Below are positions 43,859-53,489 of a stretch of 64,000 nucleotides of DNA, in pieces. Position numbers and translations under genes: made by a program. The number at the start of each line of letters is the position of its first letter. The first letter of the stretch is position 1. Source of the DNA: Albirhodobacter sp042466415 (lineage in GTDB: Bacteria; Pseudomonadota; Alphaproteobacteria; Rhodobacterales; Rhodobacteraceae); assembly GCF_042466415.1 (NCBI RefSeq), contig NZ_JAXHCH010000002.1, positions 2,604,001 through 2,668,000 of the forward strand, written 5' to 3'. The notes below the pieces were generated by a model. That model made no database searches. It had not been told where the DNA came from and worked only from the letters and a program-made list of their open reading frames with translations.

Positions 43859-44424
43859 ATGCAAATAACAAAGTTCTCGCGCGTCTCGTAGGCGTGGTTG
43901 TGTTGATGGGGGCGGCCTCATGGGCGGCTGTGCCTTTCTACAATTGGTTCTGCGCCACGACAGGGTTCGCCGGAACGCCGCGCGTCGCAACCGTGGCGCC
44001 CGACCACAGCTTGGACGAAACCGTCACCGTGCGGTTTATCGGCTCCGTCGAAAAAGGGATGCCTTGGAAGTTCGGCCCGATCGAGAAAGAGATGACCATC
44101 AAGATCGGTGAGACAGGGCTCGCCTTCTATGAGGCCGTCAATCTCTCGGATCGCCCCGTTGCCGGCACCGCAGCTTATAACGTTGGCCCCGATCAAGCGG
44201 GTTACTTCTTCGAGAAGATCGACTGCTTCTGCTTTACCGAGCAAGTTTTGCAACCCGGCGAACGGGTTGAGATGCCGGTATCCTTCTTCGTCGATCCAGC
44301 CATCGTAGATGATCGTGATGCCGGTTATATCCGCAACATCACGCTCTCCTATACTTTCTTTGAAACCGACCTTCCGGTCGATCAGGCCAGCCTGACGACC
44401 CAAGACCCCAAGACCGTCAACTGA
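43855..44424 (+). CDS. ctaG: Cytochrome c oxidase assembly protein CtaG (Cox11)
   Basis: Cox11-type copper chaperone that delivers copper to the CuB site of subunit I. The 189-residue protein has an N-terminal membrane helix (about 8-28) and a periplasmic beta-sandwich domain with YNWFCATTGFAGT, the copper-binding CFCF motif (KIDCFCFTEQ), and VSFFVDP. It overlaps the upstream small gene and is nine bases before ctaE. Confidence 0.97.
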   Translation: MNANNKVLARLVGVVVLMGAASWAAVPFYNWFCATTGFAGTPRVATVAPDHSLDETVTVRFIGSVEKGMPWKFGPIEKEMTIKIGETGLAFYEAVNLSDRPVAGTAAYNVGPDQAGYFFEKIDCFCFTEQVLQPGERVEMPVSFFVDPAIVDDRDAGYIRNITLSYTFFETDLPVDQASLTTQDPKTVN

Positions 44425-44433
44425 GGGACAGCC

Positions 44434-45234
44434 ATGGCACACGCTAAGAACCACGATTACCACATTCTGCGCCCGTCGATCTGGCCGCTTTTGAGCTCGA
44501 TCGCGACCGCCATCATGCTCGGCGGCGCGGCTGTCTGGATGAAAGGCATGACGCCCTTCATCTTCCTCGCCGGTCTCGTCGGCACGCTTTATTCGATGTT
44601 CGGATGGTGGTCTGACGTTGTCGCAGAAGGCGAAAACGGGGAATACACACCTGTTATCCGTATCGGCCTGCAATACGGCTTCTTGCTGTTCATCATGTCC
44701 GAAGTCATGTTCTTCGTCGCGTGGTTCTGGTCGTTCTTCAAACACGCAATGTATCCGATGGGCCCGCTCTCGCCCGCAGTGGATGGCGTTTGGCCTCCGG
44801 CCGGTATTGAAACCTTCGATCCTTGGCATTTGCCGCTGATCAATACCGTCATCTTGTTGCTGTCCGGTGTGACTTTGACGTGGGCGCACCATGCGCTCGT
44901 GCATGACAACAACCGCAAAGACATGCGCGACGGCTTGATCCTGACGGTTCTGTTGGGGGCGCTGTTCACTTGTTTCCAAGTTTATGAATACTCGCACGCC
45001 GCTTTCGGCTTGGCGGGCAACATCTACGGCGCAAACTTCTTTATGGCGACGGGCTTCCACGGCTTCCACGTTCTTGTCGGTACGATCTTCTTGTTGGTCT
45101 GCTTGGTGCGCTTGCAAAAGGGTCACTTCACGCAAGAAAACCATACAGGCTTCGAGACTGCCGCATGGTACTGGCACTTCGTTGATGTGGTGTGGTTGTT
45201 CCTGTTCGCATCAATCTATATCTGGGGCCAATAA
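44434..45234 (+). CDS. ctaE: Cytochrome c oxidase subunit III
   Basis: Subunit III of aa3-type oxidase, 266 residues with seven membrane segments. Diagnostic stretches include HAKNHDYHILRPSIWPL at the N-terminus, FIMSEVMFFVAWFWSFFKHA, WAHHALVHDNNR, and TGFHGFHVLVGTIFL with WYWHFVDVVWLFLF near the C-terminus. It is the last gene before a strong terminator, ending the ctaC-B-orf-G-E unit. Confidence 0.97.
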   Translation: MAHAKNHDYHILRPSIWPLLSSIATAIMLGGAAVWMKGMTPFIFLAGLVGTLYSMFGWWSDVVAEGENGEYTPVIRIGLQYGFLLFIMSEVMFFVAWFWSFFKHAMYPMGPLSPAVDGVWPPAGIETFDPWHLPLINTVILLLSGVTLTWAHHALVHDNNRKDMRDGLILTVLLGALFTCFQVYEYSHAAFGLAGNIYGANFFMATGFHGFHVLVGTIFLLVCLVRLQKGHFTQENHTGFETAAWYWHFVDVVWLFLFASIYIWGQ

Positions 45235-45254
45235 GCCCGAGCTGACGGTTTACC

Positions 45255-45287
45255 AAAAGCGCGGGGGGCAACCTCCGCGCTTTTTTG
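45255..45287 (+). terminator. Intrinsic terminator after ctaE
   Basis: AAAAGCGCGG at 45255-45264 pairs with CCGCGCTTTT at 45275-45284, extended by G-U and G-C pairs, followed by TTTTTT. The next gene starts about 37 bases later. Confidence 0.85.
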
Positions 45288-45323
45288 TTTCAAACTCGGC
45301 CAGCCTGTCGCACTGGAGCTATG

Positions 45324-46013
45324 ATGAAAAAATACCTATTCCCCGCGATCCTTGGCATCGTTGGCTGTGCGATTCTCATCAACCTCGGGATGTGGCAATT
45401 GCGGCGCCTTGCGTGGAAGGAAGCGATGCTCGCTGAGATTTCCGCCCAGATCAATGATACCCCCGTTGAGCTGCCTACCGTACCGGAGGATCCTGCGAGT
45501 TTGAAATACCTTCCCGTCGTGACGCCCGGGGCGACGACGGGCGAGGAGATCTTGATGCTGACGGGGCGTCAAGGTCAGGGCGCAGGCTATGAGGTCATTT
45601 CGGCCTTCGAAACGGGTGACGGGCGCCGCATTCTCGTAGATCGCGGTTTCTTGCGCGAGGTTGATCGCTACGCCGAGCGTCCTGCGGTGCCTTTGGTTGT
45701 ACGCGGGAACCTCCATTGGCCGGAGGAGGCCGACAGCTACACGCCAGAGCCTGATCTGGCGGCGGGTGTGTGGTATGCGAGGGACGTCGAGCGGATGGCG
45801 GCTCATTTGAAAACTGAGCCGATTTTGATCGTGGCCTCCGCGGTTGAGGGCGATCTGCAATCAGTCGATCCAAACCCAATCACGATTACAGGCATAAAGA
45901 ACGACCATAAAGGCTATGCAATCACGTGGTTTTTGCTCGCGACAGTATGGGCGGGGATGACACTTCTGTTCACGTGGCGTATCAGGCGACAAGGGATCTC
46001 TAGGAGGGATTGA
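45324..46013 (+). CDS. SURF1 family cytochrome oxidase assembly protein
   Basis: A 229-residue SURF1-like protein that supports heme a insertion into oxidase subunit I. It has an N-terminal membrane helix with the family WQLRRL motif (GMWQLRRLAWK), a periplasmic region with ILVDRGFL and VRGNLHWPE, and a C-terminal helix after NDHKGYAITWFLLA, where HxxYAxxWF is the family hallmark. Of two adjacent ATGs (45321, 45324), the second is better spaced from GGAG at 45315-45318. Its stop overlaps the thrC start. Confidence 0.94.
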   Translation: MKKYLFPAILGIVGCAILINLGMWQLRRLAWKEAMLAEISAQINDTPVELPTVPEDPASLKYLPVVTPGATTGEEILMLTGRQGQGAGYEVISAFETGDGRRILVDRGFLREVDRYAERPAVPLVVRGNLHWPEEADSYTPEPDLAAGVWYARDVERMAAHLKTEPILIVASAVEGDLQSVDPNPITITGIKNDHKGYAITWFLLATVWAGMTLLFTWRIRRQGISRRD

Positions 46014-47401
46014 TGCGGTATATTTCGACACGGGGCCAAGCGCCTGAATTGACCTTTGGCGAAGCGATGCTCACAGGGCTCGCGCGCGATGGCGGCTTGT
46101 ATGTTCCCGCCCAGATCCCGCAATGGTCGCACGACGATATCAAGGCTCTTGCTGGACTGTCCTATGAGGACGTCGCCTACCGCGTGATGCAGCCGTTCTG
46201 CGGTGAGACTTTCTCGGATGCTGAGCTCAAAGAGGCGATTGCCAAAGCATATGCCGGCTTCGGCCATGCCGCCCGCGCGCCAATCAAGCAACTCGCGCCG
46301 AACCACTTCTTGCTGGAGTTGTTCCACGGGCCGACGCTCGCGTTCAAAGATTTTGCGATGCAGATTATTGGCCAGTTGTTCCAGATCGCGCTCGCGAAAG
46401 AAGGCCGTAAGATCACCATTGTCGGCGCGACCTCGGGCGATACCGGTTCGGCGGCGATCGAGGCGTTCCGGGGCCTCGATAATGTCGACGTGTTTATCCT
46501 GTTCCCGCATGGCCGCGTGTCCGATGTGCAGCGCCGCCAGATGACGACCCCGATTGAGGATAACGTCCACGCGCTGGCGTTGGATGGCGATTTCGACGAT
46601 TGTCAGGGCAAACTGAAAGACATGTTCAACCATTTCGAGTTCCGCGATGCGGTGGGGCTTGCGGGTGTGAATTCCATCAACTGGGCGCGGGTTTTGGCGC
46701 AGGTGGTGTACTACTTTACCGCCGCCGTCACGCTTGGGGCTCCCGATCGCAAGATCAGCTTTACCGTGCCAACCGGCAACTTCGGTGACATCTTTGCAGG
46801 GTATATCGCCAAATCGATGGGGCTGCCGATCGATCAACTGGTGATCGCAACAAACCAGAACGACATATTGCACCGCTGCCTGACAACTGGCCGGTATGAG
46901 ATGGACGGTGTGAAGGCGTCGATCTCGCCGTCGATGGACATCCAGATCTCCTCCAATTTCGAGCGCGCCTTGTTCATGGCCTACGGCCAAGATGGGGCGG
47001 CTGTAACTCAACTGATGGACGAGCTTAAAACCACGGGGGGCTTCACTGTCAGCCAAGGCGCGTTGGAAGCTCTACGCGAGATTTATGCTTCGGGCCGCGT
47101 TTCGGAGGATCAGACCTCCGCGCAGATCAAAGACGAATTGGTCCGCTCGGGTGAGTTGCTTTGCCCGCATTCCGCGATCGGTGTGCATGTCGCAGATCAG
47201 CATCTCGGCGCCGTCCCGATGGTGACCCTTGCAACGGCGCATCCCGCCAAATTCCCCGACGCGGTTGAGGCCGCGACAGGCATCCGGCCCGCGCTTCCAG
47301 AGCGGATGGGTGACTTGTTTGATCGGCCAGAGCGCGTAACGCGCGTTCCCAATGACCTAAGCGCCCTCGAGGCGCTAATCCAAGAGAGGCGCCGCGTTTG
47401 A
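46013..47401 (+). CDS. thrC: Threonine synthase
   Basis: ThrC converts O-phosphohomoserine to threonine with PLP. The 462-residue protein shows the N-terminal YISTRG and TGLARDGGLYVP, the PLP lysine K112 in GPTLAFKDFAMQ, the phosphate-binding GATSGDTGSAAIEAF loop and TGNFGDIFAGYIA. The ATG at 46013 overlaps the upstream stop and has TAGGAGGGA just before it. It is coupled to SURF1 upstream and the M16 peptidase downstream. Confidence 0.97.
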   Translation: MRYISTRGQAPELTFGEAMLTGLARDGGLYVPAQIPQWSHDDIKALAGLSYEDVAYRVMQPFCGETFSDAELKEAIAKAYAGFGHAARAPIKQLAPNHFLLELFHGPTLAFKDFAMQIIGQLFQIALAKEGRKITIVGATSGDTGSAAIEAFRGLDNVDVFILFPHGRVSDVQRRQMTTPIEDNVHALALDGDFDDCQGKLKDMFNHFEFRDAVGLAGVNSINWARVLAQVVYYFTAAVTLGAPDRKISFTVPTGNFGDIFAGYIAKSMGLPIDQLVIATNQNDILHRCLTTGRYEMDGVKASISPSMDIQISSNFERALFMAYGQDGAAVTQLMDELKTTGGFTVSQGALEALREIYASGRVSEDQTSAQIKDELVRSGELLCPHSAIGVHVADQHLGAVPMVTLATAHPAKFPDAVEAATGIRPALPERMGDLFDRPERVTRVPNDLSALEALIQERRRV

Positions 47402-48660
47402 GCGTAGAATTTACCACGCTGCCCAATGGGCTGAGAGTTGTGACTGAACATATGCCGGGGCTGCTTTCGGCCTCTGTCGGAATATGGGTGAACGCCGGCG
47501 GCCGCCACGAGCGGCTCGAGCAAAATGGCATTGCGCATTTCTTGGAGCATATGGCGTTTAAAGGCACCAAGACCCGGAGCGCCTTGCAGATTGCTGAGGA
47601 AATCGAAGATGTTGGCGGATATATCAACGCCTACACTTCTCGCGAGATGACAGCGTATTACGCTCGCGTATTGGCGGCTGATGTCCCTTTGGCGTTGGGA
47701 GTGATCGCGGATATCGTTTTGAACCCCGTCTTTGATCCACGCGAGATCGAGGTGGAGCGTCACGTCATCCTGTCCGAAATCGGTCAAACGCTAGATACTC
47801 CGGATGATATTATCTTCGATTGGCTGCAAGAGGCGGCATACCCCGATCAATCGATCGGCCGGACGATTTTGGGCCCCGCATCGCGCGTCAAATCCTTCAA
47901 CCGGGATGATTTCGCAGGGTTCGTCTCCGAGCATTACGGACCGGACCAAATGATCCTGTCGGCTGCGGGGGCTGTTGATCACGATGCGCTCGTTAGAATG
48001 GCCGAAACGCTCTTTGCTGACGCGAAACGCTCAAGCGCGGCAGTCGCACAGCCCGCGACTTGGAAGGGCGCAGAGCGCCGTGAGGTCAAAGCTCTGGAGC
48101 AGGCCCATTTTGCGATCGGTTTTGAAGCGCCCGCGTTCCATGATCCCGATCTCTACACCGCGCAGGTTTACACCACAGCGCTGGGGGGCGGGATGTCCTC
48201 ACGCTTGTTCCAGAAAATTCGCGAGGAGCGGGGCCTGTGTTATTCGATTTTCGCGCAGGCTGGTGCCCATGAAGACACCGGCATGATGACGATCTACGCG
48301 GGCACATCTGAGGACGAAATCGCGTCGCTTGCCGAGTTGACGATCGACGAGTTGAAGCGTGCGGCGGACGATATGACCGAAGTCGAAGTGTCCCGTGCGC
48401 GTGCGCAGATGAAGGCCGGCATGTTGATGGGGCTGGAAAGCCCGTCGAGCCGCGCAGAGCGTATGGCGCGCAACATCGCCATTTACGGATCTGTGCCAGA
48501 TCTTGAAACGGTGACCGCGAAGATTGAAGCCGTAGATCTGGGCCGTGTCCGCGACTATGCGAAGGCGCTGGTTGGGTCGCAAAACTCCGCTTTGGCGCTT
48601 TACGGTCCTGTTCGCTCTGCGCCAAGTCTGGACACCCTCCGCGAGCGGCTTCTGGCCTGA
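47398..48660 (+). CDS. M16 family zinc metallopeptidase
   Basis: A 420-residue mitochondrial-processing-peptidase-like protease. The inverted zinc motif HxxEH is HFLEH with H47, E50 and H51, followed by MAFKGT; the C-terminal domain has LGGGMSSRLFQKIREERGLCYSI. It probably starts with TTG at 47398, overlapping the thrC stop, since no ATG lies before the conserved N-terminal strand TLPNGLRVVTE; GAGAGG upstream is suitably placed. Family members in alphaproteobacteria are close relatives of the mitochondrial beta-MPP subunit, but substrates here are unknown. Confidence 0.94.
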   Translation: MSVEFTTLPNGLRVVTEHMPGLLSASVGIWVNAGGRHERLEQNGIAHFLEHMAFKGTKTRSALQIAEEIEDVGGYINAYTSREMTAYYARVLAADVPLALGVIADIVLNPVFDPREIEVERHVILSEIGQTLDTPDDIIFDWLQEAAYPDQSIGRTILGPASRVKSFNRDDFAGFVSEHYGPDQMILSAAGAVDHDALVRMAETLFADAKRSSAAVAQPATWKGAERREVKALEQAHFAIGFEAPAFHDPDLYTAQVYTTALGGGMSSRLFQKIREERGLCYSIFAQAGAHEDTGMMTIYAGTSEDEIASLAELTIDELKRAADDMTEVEVSRARAQMKAGMLMGLESPSSRAERMARNIAIYGSVPDLETVTAKIEAVDLGRVRDYAKALVGSQNSALALYGPVRSAPSLDTLRERLLA

Positions 48661-49244
48661 TGTTCGGGCGGCGCCGCAAGATCGGGATCGAGACGGAGCG
48701 GCTCACGCTCCGGCTTCCCGCGCATGGCGATTGGCAAGCTTGGGCGTCCCTGCGCAGCGAAAGCCGCGCATTCGTGAGCCCGTGGGAGCCAGCCTGGGCG
48801 CCAGACCATCTGACGCGCAAGGCGTTTACGAACCGTGTGTATTGGGCGACGCGCGCCGAATCCTCTGGCACCGCGCTGCCGCTGTTTATGGTGCGCCGAT
48901 CCGATCGCCAAATTATCGGCGGCGTAACACTGGACAATATCCGCCGCGGGCCTTCGCAGGCGGGGACTTTGGGCTACTGGGTCGGGGAACGTTTCGCGCG
49001 CAACGGCTACATGCGCGAAGCCATTGCAGCGGTGGTCCATCACGCGTTCCAAGTCATGGATCTAAGCCGGATCGAGGCCGCGTGCCTTCCCGAGAACACC
49101 CCCTCACGCGGCGTTTTGGAGAAATCCGGTTTCAAATATGAAGGCGTTGCGCAGAGTTATCTGCAAATCAACAATCGTTGGCGCAACCATGTGCTATACG
49201 CCAATCTGCGCAGTGATCGCCGCGGTCGCACCGATATCGGGTGA
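48660..49244 (+). CDS. GNAT family N-acetyltransferase, RimJ/RimL-like
   Basis: A 194-residue GNAT enzyme with the RimJ-like opening IETERLTLRLP, the core GGVTLDNIRRG and the acetyl-CoA loop region LGYWVGERFARNGYMREAIAAVVHHAF, then RIEAACLPENTPSRGVLEKSGFKYEG. RimJ/RimL relatives acetylate N-termini of ribosomal proteins, but many paralogues act on other substrates, so specificity is unknown. It overlaps the M16 peptidase stop by one base (TGATG). Confidence 0.9.
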   Translation: MFGRRRKIGIETERLTLRLPAHGDWQAWASLRSESRAFVSPWEPAWAPDHLTRKAFTNRVYWATRAESSGTALPLFMVRRSDRQIIGGVTLDNIRRGPSQAGTLGYWVGERFARNGYMREAIAAVVHHAFQVMDLSRIEAACLPENTPSRGVLEKSGFKYEGVAQSYLQINNRWRNHVLYANLRSDRRGRTDIG

Positions 49245-49279
49245 GCGGGGGCGAGGATTGCTTCTTTGAGGAGAGACCG

Positions 49280-50671
49280 ATGCTAAACCCCGCCGATCAA
49301 GATTTTATTCAGCATCTGCAAGGCCTTGGGATTGATGTCATCGCCCCGGATACTGGCTATCTTGTTGAGCCGCGCGGGCGTTACCATGGCATTGCGGGCG
49401 GCGTCGCCCGCCCGACAGATACCGAGCAAGTCTCCCTGATATTGCGCGAGGCAAATGCGCGGCGCATCGGCGTCGTGCCATTTGGCGGCGGCACAGGGCT
49501 TGTCGGAGGGCAGGTGATGCAAGAGGGCGCGGCGCCGCTTTTGCTGTCACTGGAGAAAATGACCCGCGTCCGTTCGGTCGATCCGGTCGGTAACGTGATG
49601 GTGGTGGAGGGCGGTGTCACCCTTCAGAACTGCCGTGAGGCCGCTAGTGACGCAGACCGGATGTTTCCGCTTGCGCTTGCCTCGCAAGGCACAGCGCGGA
49701 TTGGTGGCTGCCTGTCCACCAATGCGGGCGGCGTGAACGTACTGCGCTATGGGAATGCGCGCGAGCTGTGTTTGGGCGTTGAGGCCGTTACGGCTGACGG
49801 CACCATCTTGCGCGGGCTCAAGCGCTTGCGCAAGGATAACACCGGTTATGACCTGCGCGGATTGCTGATCGGCTCGGAAGGGACGCTCGGGGTGATCACG
49901 GCGGCCTCTTTGCGGCTAGTGACGCCTCCGTTTGAAACGGGCGTCGCGCTGATGTCGGTGCGCTCGCCGCAGGCGGCCCTGGAACTACTGGCACGGGCAG
50001 AGGCGAGGATGGCGGGCAATGTCACTGCCTTCGAGTTGATCTCGAAACAGGGCTTGGATTTCTTGCGCGAGGTTGGCCCGCAAAGTGTGATGCCGCTTGG
50101 CCAGGCGGATTGGATGGTTCTGATGGAGCTTGGCCTGCCTGCTGGCGTTGGTGCTGAGGCCGCTTTCGCAGATATTTACGACGAGGCGTTGGTGCTCGAT
50201 GCAGCCGTTGCGCAAAGCGCGGCACAAGCGCAGGCGATGTGGGCGATGCGTGAGAACCTACCGCAAGCAAACAAGCGTATCGGATCGATCTCATCGCATG
50301 ATATCTCCGTTCCGCTGGCGGATATCCCTGCGTTTATCACGCGCGCCACGCAAGCGATCGCGGAGCTCGGGGCGTTTCGCATCAATTGTTTTGGTCACGT
50401 CGGCGACGGCAATTTGCATTTCAATGTCTTCCCTCCGCAAGGGCATGAAAAATCCGAATTCGATCCGCTGCGCGCTGCGATCAAACGCTGCGTGCATGAG
50501 GTTGTGGATCAGTTCGACGGCTCGGTCTCGGCGGAGCACGGTGTCGGTCGGTTGAAAGTCGAAGATCTGGAGAGGTTCACAGATCCGGCGAAACTCACCT
50601 TGATGCGGGCGGTGAAATCCGCGCTCGATCCAAACGGTATCATGAATCCCGGCGCTGTTCTGAGGGCTTGA
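49280..50671 (+). CDS. FAD-linked oxidase, D-2-hydroxyacid dehydrogenase type
   Basis: A 463-residue GlcD/D-lactate dehydrogenase-type flavoprotein. The N-terminal FAD-binding domain has VPFGGGTGLVGGQV and the C-terminal FAD-oxidase domain ends with HGVGRLKVEDLERF and DPNGIMNPGAVL, with FGHVGDGNLHFNV between. D-2-hydroxyglutarate, D-lactate and glycolate are the known substrates of relatives; the sequence does not decide. The ATG at 49280 follows GAGGAGAG; the frame is open to 49241, overlapping the GNAT gene. Confidence 0.92.
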   Translation: MLNPADQDFIQHLQGLGIDVIAPDTGYLVEPRGRYHGIAGGVARPTDTEQVSLILREANARRIGVVPFGGGTGLVGGQVMQEGAAPLLLSLEKMTRVRSVDPVGNVMVVEGGVTLQNCREAASDADRMFPLALASQGTARIGGCLSTNAGGVNVLRYGNARELCLGVEAVTADGTILRGLKRLRKDNTGYDLRGLLIGSEGTLGVITAASLRLVTPPFETGVALMSVRSPQAALELLARAEARMAGNVTAFELISKQGLDFLREVGPQSVMPLGQADWMVLMELGLPAGVGAEAAFADIYDEALVLDAAVAQSAAQAQAMWAMRENLPQANKRIGSISSHDISVPLADIPAFITRATQAIAELGAFRINCFGHVGDGNLHFNVFPPQGHEKSEFDPLRAAIKRCVHEVVDQFDGSVSAEHGVGRLKVEDLERFTDPAKLTLMRAVKSALDPNGIMNPGAVLRA

Positions 50672-50709
50672 TAGGCGACATCGCTCGATTTTAGGGGAAG
50701 AAATCGGTT

Positions 50710-50739
50710 GCGCCCTGCTTAGGGGTGGAAGCAGGGCGC
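50710..50739. terminator. Hairpin between FAD oxidase gene and apt
   Basis: An 11-bp perfect stem, GCGCCCTGCTT at 50710-50720 and AAGCAGGGCGC at 50729-50739, lies in the 166-base gap between two convergent genes. There is no T-run on either side, so bidirectional termination is possible but not certain. Confidence 0.5.
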
Positions 50740-50837
50740 GCCGATTGAGGTTCACGTGTTTTGCAAGTAGCCCTGAACCATCAGGCATCTCTGTGTTAGC
50801 GCGATTCCAATGAACGAAGCGTTAACGTTAAAGGGAT

Positions 50838-51368
50838 TTAAAGCCCTTCGAAGTCGCAAAGCACAGCCACATTCATTCCCAACGCATCAAGCCGCTTGTG
50901 TCCGCCCAATTCGGGCAGGTCGACGATGAAGGAACAGCCGACGATATCGCCGCCGACGCGCTCAATCAGCTTAATCGCCGCCTCGCAGGTTCCGCCCGTT
51001 GCGAGAAGGTCGTCGACGATCAAAACCTTTTCGCCCGGCGCGATTGCATCTTCATGCATCTCCATCACGGCCTCGCCATATTCCAGCGTGTAAGCTTGGC
51101 TGATCGTTTGGCCGGGCAATTTGCCCTTCTTGCGAATTGGCACAAACCCCTTCGAGAGCTGGTGCGCAATCGCGCCGCCGAGGATAAAGCCGCGCGCCTC
51201 AAGCCCGACGATCTTATCAATTTTCTCCCCCGCCCATGGGTGCAACAACTGGTCAATCGCCATCCGAAATCCGCGCGGGTCGGCAAACAGGGTCGTAACG
51301 TCGCGGAACAAGATTCCCTCATGGGGGAAGTCGGCAATCGTGCGGATGTAATCTTTGACGGTTTTCAT
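50838..51368 (-). CDS. apt: Adenine phosphoribosyltransferase
   Basis: Apt salvages adenine with PRPP to AMP. The 176-residue protein shows FPHEGILFRDVTTL near the N-terminus, the adenine pocket GLEARGFILGGAIAHQL and the PRPP-binding motif VLIVDDLLATGGTC. The ATG at 51368 follows GGAG; in-frame codons upstream to 51440 are not family-like. It is downstream of mtnP on the same strand, fitting a purine and methylthioadenosine salvage unit: MtnP releases adenine, Apt recycles it. Confidence 0.96.
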   Translation of the reverse strand: MKTVKDYIRTIADFPHEGILFRDVTTLFADPRGFRMAIDQLLHPWAGEKIDKIVGLEARGFILGGAIAHQLSKGFVPIRKKGKLPGQTISQAYTLEYGEAVMEMHEDAIAPGEKVLIVDDLLATGGTCEAAIKLIERVGGDIVGCSFIVDLPELGGHKRLDALGMNVAVLCDFEGL

Positions 51369-51571
51369 ATGAGGCTCCGTGGCTTTGTTCGGCGATCGAT
51401 CCGCCATAAGACGAGGATAGGGGGAGGTCTGTCGCGTCATCCCGACGCCGACCCTAACTGGAATGCGCGGCGGGCGGCATAGGGGAGGGGACGGTTTGAC
51501 GCAAGGTGTTTTCCCCTGCGCCCGTTTTATCGCCTAAGCGCGGCCGCTGATATCGCCCTCGTATAGATTCC

Positions 51572-52435
51572 CTACATCACGCGTCCCGCGACAGATTTGA
51601 GAGCTTTCACCATCTCTGGGTCACGTGCCGACGGCGCAGTCATGATGGCTCCGTCCAGCGAGCGGTTGCATCCGCAAGGGCAGATGTCACGCGCGCTGAC
51701 GCGCGCCGCGATGCCCGCGACCGTCGCGCGCGCATTGCCCGAATTGGCGGTCAGTGTCGCCACCACCTGTGCCACGTCTACCGCATCATGTCCGGGATGC
51801 CAGCAATCATAATCTGTGATCATCGCGACGCAGGCGTAGCAAATCTCTGCCTCGCGCGCGAGTTTTGCCTCCGGCATCCCCGTCATGCCGATCACATCCG
51901 CGCCCCATTGGCGGTAGAGGCGGCTCTCCGCGAGCGTCGAGAATTGCGGCCCCTCCATCGCAACGTACGTGCCCTTGTCATGCACTCGCACCCCCGCGCC
52001 CCTTGCGGCCTCGCCGCACAGCTTGCCCAAACGCGCGCATGTTGGATGCGCGAAGGGGACGTGACCTACGAGACCTGTTCCGAAAAAGGTCTTTTCGCGG
52101 GCGAATGTGCGGTCGATATATTGATCCACGATCAGGAAATCGCCGGGCGCGTAGGCCTCTTGCAAGCTGCCAACAGCGGAGAGCGCAACGATATCGGTGA
52201 CGCCTAGCGCCTTGAGCGCCGCAATATTTGCGCGGTAGGGGACCGTGGACGGTGTGTGGACGTGACCGCGCCCGTGGCGTGGCAAGAAGGCCATCTTCAC
52301 CCCGTTGAGTTCGCCGGTCAGGATCTCGTCCGAGGGCGCGCCGAAGGGCGTCTCGACCGCGCGCCACTGGGCGTTTTCCAATCCGTCGATCTGATAGACG
52401 CCCGAGCCGCCGATGATGCCAATGACCGGTTCCAT
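51572..52435 (-). CDS. mtnP: S-methyl-5'-thioadenosine phosphorylase
   Basis: MtnP phosphorolyses methylthioadenosine to adenine and methylthioribose-1-phosphate. The 287-residue protein begins with IGIIGGSGVYQI (phosphate-binding), has FLPRHGRGHVHTPSTVPYRANI, and the substrate segment AMEGPQFSTLAESRLYRQWGADVIGMTGMPEAKLARE typical of human-like MTAPs. It ends with TAG. The gene stands 203 bases upstream of apt in the same orientation; the gap has no gene I can identify. Confidence 0.95.
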   Translation of the reverse strand: MEPVIGIIGGSGVYQIDGLENAQWRAVETPFGAPSDEILTGELNGVKMAFLPRHGRGHVHTPSTVPYRANIAALKALGVTDIVALSAVGSLQEAYAPGDFLIVDQYIDRTFAREKTFFGTGLVGHVPFAHPTCARLGKLCGEAARGAGVRVHDKGTYVAMEGPQFSTLAESRLYRQWGADVIGMTGMPEAKLAREAEICYACVAMITDYDCWHPGHDAVDVAQVVATLTANSGNARATVAGIAARVSARDICPCGCNRSLDGAIMTAPSARDPEMVKALKSVAGRVM

Positions 52436-52572
52436 ATTCTCTCCAAGATGTCGTTGTCAGACGCAGACTAGGACGAGGATCGGCTTAGGAAAACCCTTGA
52501 TTGTGCGGGATACATCTGCGCGCCTTGCCATCGGGCGACGGCCCGCCTAGCGTCGCCGCCGCGGAGGACCCA

Positions 52573-53478
52573 ATGATCCAATCAGATAACATGCGCGGCG
52601 CGGCTTTCATGGTTGCGGCGATGGCAGGATTTGCCCTTGAGGATATGACGCTGAAGGCGGCCATGCATAGCATTCCGGTGGGCGAGGCTTTGATGGCTTT
52701 CGGGTTCTTGGGGATGTGCGGTTTCATTGCCCTGGCGGTGAGCCGCGGGCAAAAAGTGATCAACCCCGCCATCCGCAGTCGCGTTATGCTGCTGCGTGCG
52801 GCGTTCGAGGTCATGGGGCGGCTCGGCTACACGATTGCGATTGCGCTGATTCCTCTGTCGAATGCTTCCGCGATTTTGCAGGCGACGCCGCTTGTTGTCG
52901 TTGGGGCTGCGTCGCTATTGTTCGGCGAGCGCGTCGGCTGGCGGCGTTGGCTTGCGGTTGCGATCGGTTTTGTCGGCGTGTTGATCATCTTGCGGCCGGG
53001 ATTGGATGGGTTTGATGCTGCGTCGCTCTGGGCACTCGTCGGGATGCTCGGATTCGCGGGACGTGATCTCGCCACGCGCAAAGCGCCGCCAATTCTGTCG
53101 AATTTCCAACTCGGGATTTACGGCTTCGCGATGCTGGTTCCCGTGGGCGCCCTGATATTGATGGTGACGGGCGATCCGGTTGTGCCGAACCTGAAGGACA
53201 CAGGCTTGCTTGTTCTCGCCGCGGCGGTGGGCGTGCTGGCCTATTGGTCTTTGACCTGCGCGATGCGCGTGGGGGAGATCTCTGTTGTGACACCGTTCCG
53301 CTATATTCGCCTGCCCTTCGCCCTGGTTTTGGGGGCGGCGGCATTCGGCGAGCGCCCCGATCTTGCGATGGTTGTTGGATCGGTGCTCATCGTCGGCAGC
53401 GGCATCTACACCCTCACCCAAGCGCGCCGCCTGCCGGGCGTTGCGGATGAGGGCGTTGATCCGCGTTTGAAGCGGTGA
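52573..53478 (+). CDS. EamA/DMT family transporter
   Basis: A 301-residue protein of ten predicted membrane helices in two EamA repeats (about 5-140 and 150-290). The GLY and hydrophobic pattern (IALIPLSNASAILQATPLVVVGAASLLFGERVGWRRWLAV) is typical of DMT permeases for metabolites or amino acids. The substrate cannot be told. The ATG at 52573 follows GGAGG at 52563-52567. It converges on the flavin reductase-like gene with only 11 bases between stops. Confidence 0.9.
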   Translation: MIQSDNMRGAAFMVAAMAGFALEDMTLKAAMHSIPVGEALMAFGFLGMCGFIALAVSRGQKVINPAIRSRVMLLRAAFEVMGRLGYTIAIALIPLSNASAILQATPLVVVGAASLLFGERVGWRRWLAVAIGFVGVLIILRPGLDGFDAASLWALVGMLGFAGRDLATRKAPPILSNFQLGIYGFAMLVPVGALILMVTGDPVVPNLKDTGLLVLAAAVGVLAYWSLTCAMRVGEISVVTPFRYIRLPFALVLGAAAFGERPDLAMVVGSVLIVGSGIYTLTQARRLPGVADEGVDPRLKR

Positions 53479-53489
53479 GGGCCGCTTTC